Shown here: in pieces, positions 48,576 to 55,664 of the stretch
Layout of the letters: the number at the start of each line of letters is the position of its first letter
How positions within the stretch are numbered: position 1 is the first letter of the stretch
Assembly (NCBI GenBank): GCA_029893765.1
Contig: JARXZD010000007.1
Span: 1-64,000 of the forward strand
From: Bacilli bacterium PM5-9
GTDB taxonomy: Bacteria > Bacillota_I > Bacilli_A > JAJDGJ01
Direction of reading: 5' to 3'
DNA: 64,000 nt
Translations under genes and position numbers: made by a program
Notes under the pieces: generated by a model
The model's database searches: none
Told to the model about the DNA's origin: nothing
The model's input: the letters and a program-made list of their open reading frames with translations, nothing else

Positions 48576-50065
48576 CTAGTTTTTCTTGAAACTTTTCTTC
48601 TTTTTACCAGTTTACTAGCTCTACTTGCTCGTTTATTAACTTTTCTAACGCGAGTAGGCTTAGCATATTTACGTTTATTATTATTTTTTACTGGTTTACG
48701 CTTAGTTTTAGAACGTTTCTTACTTGCTCTTGCTTGACGTTTTCGAGGTTTTTTAACATCATCAATTTCATTTTCAGCTTTAACATCTTCAACTATCTCA
48801 ACTATTTCAGACATCTCAATTACAGCATCAGCTTTAACATCTTCTACTTCAACTGGTTCAACAATTTCTTCTTTTTCGTCTATTACTTCTTCGATTTCTT
48901 TAGTATCTTTAGTTTGTGTTGTATCCTCTTTAACCTCAATAACATCAACCATATCTAAGTCAACCTCAATTGGTTTTACTATTTCTTCTATTACTTCATC
49001 ACTTGTTCTACCCTTAACTCGCTTAACATAAACAACAATTAGAGCGCCTAAAACAAGTATAATTCCACCAGCTATAATATAAAAATAACTATTATCACTT
49101 TTATTTTCACTTGGAGATTCTTTTTCTTCTTTATTAACTTCTATTCTATCACCATTATTTTTTTCATAAAAACCTAATACTTTTTCATTATGATTACTTG
49201 AACTTTCAATTTTATCATAATCTAAAGTTAAAACTTCTAAATTTGATGCACTATTTAATACATCAATATTAGTAATATTATTTTTACTTATATCCAAAAA
49301 TTTAATTACACTATTATTTTTTAAAAACTCAACATCATTTAACTTATTGTTTGATAAATCTAACCAGTATACTTTTTTAGAAATACCATCTACCTTTTCA
49401 ATATCATTGAAACTAGCATTTAAAACGCTTAAGTTTTTGGGTTTAACTATAACATTTTTAATTTTATTATTAGAAATATCAAGTTCTACCAAATTATTTA
49501 AATCATCAACAAATGAATAATTAGTTAATTCATTATTTGAAATATCTAATTTCTCTAAATTTCTTAATAATCCTACATAATTTGCTTTTTTCAAATTATT
49601 ATTTGCAAGTGAAAGAGTTGTTAAATCTTTAAATTCACTTACAATAATTAAGTTTTTATTTAATGTACCATCTAAATTTAATTCTTTTAATGTTTTTATA
49701 TAATATAATAAATTTAAATCATCAAATTTAGTATTATAACTAATATCTAGTGTATGTAAGTTTAAATCTGTTAATGGAGCTAATTTAACAATATCATTTT
49801 TTGATAAATCAACATATTTTAATCCACTTAATTTTTCAATGCCATTAAGCTTTTTTATTTTCATATTATCACAATATAAATATTCAAGCTTTTTTAACTC
49901 TGATTTTGAAACATTATCACTAACATCCTTATTTAAATTGTTAGCAACACACTTTGCTAGATTAACATCCTTTTTAAATGTTGAATCAATAGTTGCTGCA
50001 TAAAGCGGATTAGCTAATGCAACTACTCCTATTAAGCTAAAAATAAATTTATTAATCGTTTTCAT
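48560..50065 (-). CDS. Exported leucine-rich-repeat membrane protein with polybasic tail
   Basis: A 501-residue protein. Signal peptide 1-23 (FIFSLIGVVALANPLYAA). Residues 35-300 hold about ten 20-22-residue LRRs of the SDS22/internalin type (LKYVDLSKNDIVKLAPL; LTTLSLANNNLKKANYV; LVELDISNNKIKNVIV; IKFLDISKNNITNIDVL). A membrane helix follows (326-348), then a very acidic stretch (354-437) and a strongly basic tail (439-501, RKRQARASKKRSKTKRKPVK and onward). LRRs face outside; the charged tail should be cytoplasmic and could bind nucleic acid or polyanions. The ATG at 50065 follows AAAGGAGA and overlaps the end of truA by 14 nt. Confidence 0.82.
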   Translation of the reverse strand: MKTINKFIFSLIGVVALANPLYAATIDSTFKKDVNLAKCVANNLNKDVSDNVSKSELKKLEYLYCDNMKIKKLNGIEKLSGLKYVDLSKNDIVKLAPLTDLNLHTLDISYNTKFDDLNLLYYIKTLKELNLDGTLNKNLIIVSEFKDLTTLSLANNNLKKANYVGLLRNLEKLDISNNELTNYSFVDDLNNLVELDISNNKIKNVIVKPKNLSVLNASFNDIEKVDGISKKVYWLDLSNNKLNDVEFLKNNSVIKFLDISKNNITNIDVLNSASNLEVLTLDYDKIESSSNHNEKVLGFYEKNNGDRIEVNKEEKESPSENKSDNSYFYIIAGGIILVLGALIVVYVKRVKGRTSDEVIEEIVKPIEVDLDMVDVIEVKEDTTQTKDTKEIEEVIDEKEEIVEPVEVEDVKADAVIEMSEIVEIVEDVKAENEIDDVKKPRKRQARASKKRSKTKRKPVKNNNKRKYAKPTRVRKVNKRASRASKLVKRRKVSRKTSTKRD

Positions 50066-50816
50066 TATTATCTCCTTTACCATCATAACTTACATCAACT
50101 AAATATAACCCTTGTCCAGGGGCAATTTTTGAATAAGCACTAATATCTTTTTTATCAAGCAATGTTTTAATTTCATTACTCTTTCTTTTTTCTAATCCAA
50201 TATCTATTAAAAACATCGTTAGTTTTCTAACCATATATCTTAAAAAACCACTTCCATAGTAATCGATTATTATTATATCATTTTTTTTAGTAATGTTAAT
50301 AGAAAAAATTTCTTTATTTGCATTTTGTTCAACTGGTGCTGATGAGAATGTTCTAAAATCATGCTTGCCAATAAACAAGTTTGCTGCTTCAATCATTGCA
50401 TCAAGATTAAGATTTCTATTAAATTGATAAACATAATTATATTCAAAAACATTATATTCTCCAATATTTATCAAGTATCGATAATGTTTTTTTGTTGCTT
50501 GATATCTTGGATGAAAATCATCACTTACTTTTTCAACTAAATTACATCTAATATCACTTGGTAATGCTTGATTAAGCGCATATGTAAAGTAATTTAAATT
50601 TAACTCTTTATTTGTATTAAATGAACATACTTGTTTTAAAGCATGAACTTTACTATCTGTTCTTCCTGAAGCAATAATTTTAATTGGAATTTGTGAGTTT
50701 AATCTTGAAATAACTTTTTCTAACTCTGCTTGAACACTTCGACCTTCATTTTGTCTTTGAAATCCAATAAAATTACTTCCATCATAACTTATCTCTAATT
50801 TATAGACATTAGCCAT
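50052..50816 (-). CDS. truA: tRNA pseudouridine(38-40) synthase TruA
   Basis: A 254-residue protein of the usual TruA length. It has KLEISYDGSNFIGFQRQNEGRSVQAELEKVISRL, the catalytic Asp in IIASGRTDSKVHALKQV, and DFRTFSSAPVEQN and GSGFLRYMVRKLTMFLIDIGLEK. It converts U38-U40 in the anticodon stem-loop. It is in the classical Gram-positive order ecfA1-ecfA2-ecfT-truA, and its start lies 22 nt inside ecfT. Confidence 0.96.
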   Translation of the reverse strand: MANVYKLEISYDGSNFIGFQRQNEGRSVQAELEKVISRLNSQIPIKIIASGRTDSKVHALKQVCSFNTNKELNLNYFTYALNQALPSDIRCNLVEKVSDDFHPRYQATKKHYRYLINIGEYNVFEYNYVYQFNRNLNLDAMIEAANLFIGKHDFRTFSSAPVEQNANKEIFSINITKKNDIIIIDYYGSGFLRYMVRKLTMFLIDIGLEKRKSNEIKTLLDKKDISAYSKIAPGQGLYLVDVSYDGKGDNNEND

Positions 50817-51598
50817 ACAATTACCCCTAAATAAAGAAATGAAACAATCATTGCACCATTATCTAAATAATTCCATGTATATGTAACAAACCTTGTTCTT
50901 TTTGCACTAGGATTATAACCACGTGCCTCCATTGCATTAGCAAGTTCTTCTGCTCTTTTAAATGATGCAACAAATAAAGGTATTAATAAAGCAATTACGG
51001 CTTTTATTTTAACGCTTAGCTTATTCGATTGAAAATCAACTCCACGAGATGTTTGTGCTATCATTATCTTATTTGTTTCTTCTACTAAAGTTGGAATAAA
51101 ACGCAAAGCAATTGAGATCATCATTGCTACTTCATGAGCTGGAAATCCAATCTTTTTAGCTGGTGATAATAGTTGTTCAATACCTAATGTTAAATCTAAT
51201 GGTTTTGTAGTCATTGTTAAAATCGAGCTTAAAAAAACCATTGATGTTAATCTAAAAAATATAATAACTGTTTGAAATAAAGCTTCTGTATAAACATCTA
51301 TTCCTAAAAAGCTAAAAGCAATTGTTCCTGTTTTCAACATAAAAATATTGATAACAAATAAGAAAATAAACATAAAATATAATATTTTCATTTGTTTTAA
51401 TAAAGTTAAAACTGATAATTGTCCAATTTTTACTAAAACAAAAATAAAAACCATACTGCCAATATATACTTTAATATCATTAATTAGAAAAACACCAATT
51501 AAAAGAATAATTAAGGCAATAATTTTAGCAAGCGGATTCATTCGATGAATAATCGAACGATATGGCATATATGTTCCTATTGTAATGTTATTTAACAT
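50795..51598 (-). CDS. ecfT: ECF transporter transmembrane component EcfT
   Basis: A 267-residue protein with about six helices and the two cytoplasmic coupling motifs carrying Ala-Arg-Gly-like signatures (MIAQTSRGVDFQSN; ANAMEARGYNPSAKRTRF). The N-terminus (IGTYMPYRSIIHRMNPLAKIIALIILL) is typical. EcfT connects S components such as QueT to the EcfA ATPases. It overlaps ecfA2 by 11 nt and truA by 22 nt. Confidence 0.95.
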   Translation of the reverse strand: MLNNITIGTYMPYRSIIHRMNPLAKIIALIILLIGVFLINDIKVYIGSMVFIFVLVKIGQLSVLTLLKQMKILYFMFIFLFVINIFMLKTGTIAFSFLGIDVYTEALFQTVIIFFRLTSMVFLSSILTMTTKPLDLTLGIEQLLSPAKKIGFPAHEVAMMISIALRFIPTLVEETNKIMIAQTSRGVDFQSNKLSVKIKAVIALLIPLFVASFKRAEELANAMEARGYNPSAKRTRFVTYTWNYLDNGAMIVSFLYLGVIVWLMSIN

Positions 51599-52436
51599 TT
51601 CTTATTTCACCTTCTATTTCATTAATTAGTTTGTCAAAAGTTATAAACTCATCTGCTTTTTTTGTAGTAAACCTTTCATAAGCATCAATTATTTTTGGCT
51701 TTTCAATACTATATTTACTTAGATAATCTTGATTAAAAAAGGTAACTTTATCTTCTCTTGCTACTACTTGACCTTTATTTAACAAAATAACTTCATCTGC
51801 ATATTCATAAACAAAATCCATATCATGAGATACTAAAATAAGTGTTTTATGATATTTGTTTTTTAACTCTAAAAATATCTCCATTACTTCAATTGCTCCT
51901 TGTGGATCTAATCCTGCAGTTGGCTCATCAAGTACAATAATGCTTGGATCCATAGCAAGTATCCCAGCAATTGCCACTCTTCTTTTTTGTCCACCACTTA
52001 ATTCAAATGGCGATTTTTCATAAATACTTTCATCTAAGTTAACCATTTTTAAATACTTGATTGCTAATTCTTTTGCCTCTTCTTCACTAACATCAAAATT
52101 TAATGGACCAAACATAACATCTTTTAAAACTGTTTCTTCAAATAGTTGATACTCACTAAATTGAAAAACTAATCCAACTTGTTTTCTAAGTTGTTTATAA
52201 CTTGTCTTTTGATCAGCATTGCTCATTACAAAATCATTAACTTTTACTTCTCCTTCATCAGGTAATAAAATTGCATTCAAATGTTGAATTAATGATGATT
52301 TACCACTACCAGTTTTACCAATAATCGCAACAAATGATGAATCACTAATTGATAAGTCAATTCCATTTAATGCTTGATATTCAAATACAGTATTTTTACC
52401 ATATATATGTTTAAGGTTTTTTATTTCAATTGACAT
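51588..52436 (-). CDS. ecfA2: ECF transporter ATPase EcfA2
   Basis: A 282-residue ABC ATPase. Walker A is GKTGSGKSS, the signature ELSGGQKRRVAIAGIL, Walker B IIVLDEPTAGLDPQG, and the switch His in LVSHDMDFVYEYADEVILL. The EcfA' subfamily C-terminal extension is present. The ATG at 52436 overlaps the ecfA1 stop; the upstream in-frame ATG at 52469 lies deeper in ecfA1 and is less likely. Confidence 0.95.
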   Translation of the reverse strand: MSIEIKNLKHIYGKNTVFEYQALNGIDLSISDSSFVAIIGKTGSGKSSLIQHLNAILLPDEGEVKVNDFVMSNADQKTSYKQLRKQVGLVFQFSEYQLFEETVLKDVMFGPLNFDVSEEEAKELAIKYLKMVNLDESIYEKSPFELSGGQKRRVAIAGILAMDPSIIVLDEPTAGLDPQGAIEVMEIFLELKNKYHKTLILVSHDMDFVYEYADEVILLNKGQVVAREDKVTFFNQDYLSKYSIEKPKIIDAYERFTTKKADEFITFDKLINEIEGEIRNVK

Positions 52437-53248
52437 AGTTGTTGTTCCAACTCCTTTATTGATAAACAATCATCTATTTTAATTCCATCTTCTTTTAATT
52501 TATTACTAATTTTTAATGCAAAAGGAATATCTAATCCAATTTCTACTAATTTCTTAGAATTTTTAAAAATTTCCTTTGGTTTTCCTTCAAATAATACTTC
52601 TCCTTTATCTAAAACAATTACATAATCTGTTTTTAAGGCATAATCAATATCGTGAGTAATACTAATAATAGTACGATCTTTTCCTATATTTAAATTATCA
52701 ATGCTTTCATTAACTTCAATAACACCAGCTGGATCTAACATACTTGTAGCTTCATCAAAAATCATTATTTTAGGATTCATAGCTAAAATACCAGCAATCG
52801 CAACTCTTTGTTTTTGCCCACCAGATAACCTTGTTGGTTCATGGCTTAAATATTCTTTCATTCCAACTTTAGATGCAAATTCATCAATTATTTTTGGCAT
52901 ATCTTCAGTTGGGATACAATGATTTTCTAAACCAAATGCAATATCATCTTGAACAGTTGCTCCAATGAATTGATTATCTGGATTTTGAAAAACAATACCC
53001 ACTAAATCTCTAATTTCATGAACATTATTTTCATTTAATTTAATTCCATCTATTTCTATTTCGCCCGATTCACAAAAATCAAGGCCAACTAATAATTTAG
53101 CTAATGTTGATTTACCACTACCATTATGGCCTAAAATACAAGTATGACTATTCTTTTTAATTTCTAAAGAAACATCTTTTAAAACTTGTTCTCTAACATT
53201 AGTATCATTAGTAGCATAACTAAAATTTAAGTTTTTAACTTTTATCAT
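52421..53248 (-). CDS. ecfA1: ECF transporter ATPase EcfA1
   Basis: A 275-residue ABC ATPase. Walker A is GHNGSGKST, the Q-loop VFQNPDNQFIGATVQDDIAFGLEN (the PDNQF motif of EcfA), the signature [14 protein letters not shown], Walker B IMIFDEATSMLDP. It forms the A1-A2 heterodimer that powers group II ECF vitamin transporters. It is the first gene of the ecf-truA operon, 14 nt downstream of pgi, so possibly part of a longer transcript. Confidence 0.96.
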   Translation of the reverse strand: MIKVKNLNFSYATNDTNVREQVLKDVSLEIKKNSHTCILGHNGSGKSTLAKLLVGLDFCESGEIEIDGIKLNENNVHEIRDLVGIVFQNPDNQFIGATVQDDIAFGLENHCIPTEDMPKIIDEFASKVGMKEYLSHEPTRLSGGQKQRVAIAGILAMNPKIMIFDEATSMLDPAGVIEVNESIDNLNIGKDRTIISITHDIDYALKTDYVIVLDKGEVLFEGKPKEIFKNSKKLVEIGLDIPFALKISNKLKEDGIKIDDCLSIKELEQQLCQLK

Positions 53249-53262
53249 TTGCTATCGCCTCA

Positions 53263-54525
53263 TTATAATTTTTTCTTAATTTCCTTTTTATAAATTTCAA
53301 CACCAGGTTGATCAAAAGGATTTACATCTAAAAGATATGCTGAATATGCACACGCATACATCATAAAACTCATTAAGTACCCTAAACTTTTTTCATTAAG
53401 TTCATCCAATTCTAAAACATAATTTGGTGTCACTCCATTTTGTGAATGAGCACTAATAACACTTTCAGTAATAATTGAATTAATATCATCTAAACTATAT
53501 TTTGTTAGACGATTAATATTATCATAATCGTCTTTACTCATTGGAATATCTAATTTTTTCTTACTATTATTAATTTTTAAAACTGTTTCAAAACCAATTT
53601 CTGGACCATCTTGAATAAATTGTCCAACTGCATGTAAATCCGTAGAGTAAATACAACCAACAGGAAATAATCCTTTACCATCTTTACCCTCAGACTCAGC
53701 AAACAATTGACGATACCATTCAATTAATGAAGCAAACGATGGATTATAAACAACTAATGCTTCCATACTTTTTCCACTTTCATATTGATGATAACGATTT
53801 ATAGCATAATCAAAAGCTGTATTATATTTATCATATTGATAAAAGTCTTTAGCAGCTAAACATGCTCCTTCAATTATTTTTTTAATATCAATACCAATAA
53901 AAGATAATGGTACTAAACCAACTGGCGTAAACACTGAGTATCTACCACCAACATCATTTGGTATTTCAAATGAGATGCTTTGGTATTCGCTTGCTATTTG
54001 TCGTAATGAACCTTTTTTAGCATCCGTTGTAATAACTAATCGATCTTTTAAAGCTTCTTCACCATATTTATCAATTAATAATTGCTTAAATATTCTAAAT
54101 GATAAAGCTGATTCTAAAGTTGTCCCTGATTTTGAGATAACATTTATTACAAAATCATTATTTTGACAATATTCATAAATTTCACTTAAGTAATCACTTG
54201 ATATATTATGTCCTGCATAAATTAACTTTTTAGATGAATTTAATCCTCTACCTGTAAGTGCCTCATCAATCGCAAGAGTTCCAAGATATGATCCACCAAT
54301 ACCAATTACTAACATAGTATTAGCTTTTTTGTTCAAAAGCCTTGTTGTTTCATTAATGTTATCTAACAATGAAAAATCATAATTAAAAAACATTTTACTC
54401 CACCCTAAAAACTCACTACCTTTAGCACTACCATCTTTCATTTTATCAATGATATTTTTAAGCTTATTTGTATGATCATTATAATTTAGATTGCTTAAAC
54501 TATTACTACTATCAAATTTAATCAT
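53263..54525 (-). CDS. pgi: Glucose-6-phosphate isomerase
   Basis: A 420-residue protein, slightly shorter than Bacillus Pgi (about 450). Diagnostic segments are MLVIGIGGSYLGTLAIDEAL, VINVISKSGTTLESALSFRIFK, DVGGRYSVFTPVGLVPL, LFAESEGKDGKGLFPV, HAVGQFIQDGP and QPGVEIYKKEIKKKL. Its start overlaps the S1-domain gene by 8 nt. Pgi next to a YugI-like S1 gene is also seen in Bacillus, supporting conserved linkage. Confidence 0.96.
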   Translation of the reverse strand: MIKFDSSNSLSNLNYNDHTNKLKNIIDKMKDGSAKGSEFLGWSKMFFNYDFSLLDNINETTRLLNKKANTMLVIGIGGSYLGTLAIDEALTGRGLNSSKKLIYAGHNISSDYLSEIYEYCQNNDFVINVISKSGTTLESALSFRIFKQLLIDKYGEEALKDRLVITTDAKKGSLRQIASEYQSISFEIPNDVGGRYSVFTPVGLVPLSFIGIDIKKIIEGACLAAKDFYQYDKYNTAFDYAINRYHQYESGKSMEALVVYNPSFASLIEWYRQLFAESEGKDGKGLFPVGCIYSTDLHAVGQFIQDGPEIGFETVLKINNSKKKLDIPMSKDDYDNINRLTKYSLDDINSIITESVISAHSQNGVTPNYVLELDELNEKSLGYLMSFMMYACAYSAYLLDVNPFDQPGVEIYKKEIKKKL

Positions 54526-54889
54526 TTTTTCCTCCAGAATATTCAGCTATCCAAATTGGAAGCATTTTTTCTAATTCTTTAAATCCTTTATTACTTTCCA
54601 TAATTGTTTCATGTTGTTTATAACGACATTTATTTTTTGTTTTTCTTTTAGGTTTTGATAATGCTCTAATCGAAAAAATTATTTGTCTATTTTTTTTATC
54701 AATATCAATTATTTTTACTTTTACTTCATCCTTAATTTTTAAAACACTATTAACATCTTTAATGTAATCATGTGAAATTTCAGAAATATGCAACAATCCT
54801 GTTAAATTAGTAGGGATTGTAATAAAAGCACCATATGATTTTATTGAAATAACTTTGCCAGTAACAACATCTCCTATGTTATATTTCAT
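54518..54889 (-). CDS. S1 RNA-binding domain protein (YugI/CvfD type)
   Basis: A 123-residue protein. An N-terminal S1 domain (YNIGDVVTGKVISIKSYGAFITIPTNLTGLLHISEISHDYIKDVNSVLKIKDEVKVKIIDIDKKNRQIIFSIRAL) and a basic linker with KPKRKTKNKCRY are followed by a C-terminal FKELEKMLPIWIAEY. This matches the GSP13/CvfD family, which binds ribosomes or RNA under stress. The ATG at 54889 follows GAGGTG; GTG at 54898 is within that site. Confidence 0.92.
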   Translation of the reverse strand: MKYNIGDVVTGKVISIKSYGAFITIPTNLTGLLHISEISHDYIKDVNSVLKIKDEVKVKIIDIDKKNRQIIFSIRALSKPKRKTKNKCRYKQHETIMESNKGFKELEKMLPIWIAEYSGGKND

Positions 54890-55071
54890 TAAAAACACCT
54901 CGTTTAGTATTATAACACAATTTAATGCTATATTAATGAATTTTTAGAGATTTATTTTGAAATAAAACAACTTCTTATGATTTAGACTATTCTATAAAAG
55001 TATTGTTGTTTGCTTAACTTATAATTTATTTAAAATAATGGTTTTAAATATAGTTTATTTATTACTCAACA

Positions 55072-55107
55072 ATAAAAAAAACTCAATTTTTTTAACTAAA
55101 TTGAGTT
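55072..55107 (-). terminator. Intrinsic terminator after the surface protein/partner operon
   Basis: On the minus strand AACTCAATTT and AAATTGAGTT form a 10-bp stem around an AGTTAAAA-like loop, followed by eight T residues. The rest of 54890-55071 is AT-rich and shows no gene. Confidence 0.88.
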
Positions 55108-55120
55108 ATATTTTTCTTTT

Positions 55121-55651
55121 TTATTTCTCTTCAACAGTATACCAGTTAGGTGCAAGTTTTTTAATTTTATATTCTATAATAAAATCCTCGTAATCTACAC
55201 TACTTGGTGGTTTATTTCCATCTTTTGAGTAGACCACTCCAAAATTACAATCAAAAGATGTAAATTTAATAAAATTATCAGTCTCTATTTTTATTTTGTC
55301 CATTGCACAAAATTCACCAACAAATGTGTTTTTTATATTTTCTAAACTTCTATTTTCTGTGTCTGTAAGTTCAATATTGTTTTCAGACAATGTACTAGAT
55401 ATTAAATTTCCTTCAACTACAAGAGATTCATCTTTCATTATCTTCTCTTCATTAACTGACTTTATTATTCTATCTACAATTAATTGATAATCATTTTTAT
55501 TTTCATCGAAATTTTCTATTTGTTTTTCAAATAATGGAGCAATATACCAATATTTTATTATACTCCCATACTCAGAAAAACCAAAAATCCATATTACCAA
55601 ACATAAAACTATAATTACAATGCTTAATATTATTTTTTTTGTTTTTTTCAT
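55121..55651 (-). CDS. Membrane-anchored small protein, candidate immunity partner
   Basis: A 176-residue protein with one N-terminal helix (IILSIVIIVLCLVIWIFGF) behind MKKTKK, so most of it faces outside. The external part is acidic and has two cysteines (EFCAMDK; SFDCNFG) that could form a disulfide, and ends KKLAPNWYTVEEK. No family recognised. It is 13 nt downstream of the large surface protein whose C-terminus looks like an effector domain, and shares its terminator. A membrane-anchored protein encoded directly after a toxin-like protein suggests an immunity role; this is inference from arrangement. Confidence 0.6.
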   Translation of the reverse strand: MKKTKKIILSIVIIVLCLVIWIFGFSEYGSIIKYWYIAPLFEKQIENFDENKNDYQLIVDRIIKSVNEEKIMKDESLVVEGNLISSTLSENNIELTDTENRSLENIKNTFVGEFCAMDKIKIETDNFIKFTSFDCNFGVVYSKDGNKPPSSVDYEDFIIEYKIKKLAPNWYTVEEK

Positions 55652-55664
55652 TTTTTATCCTCTC

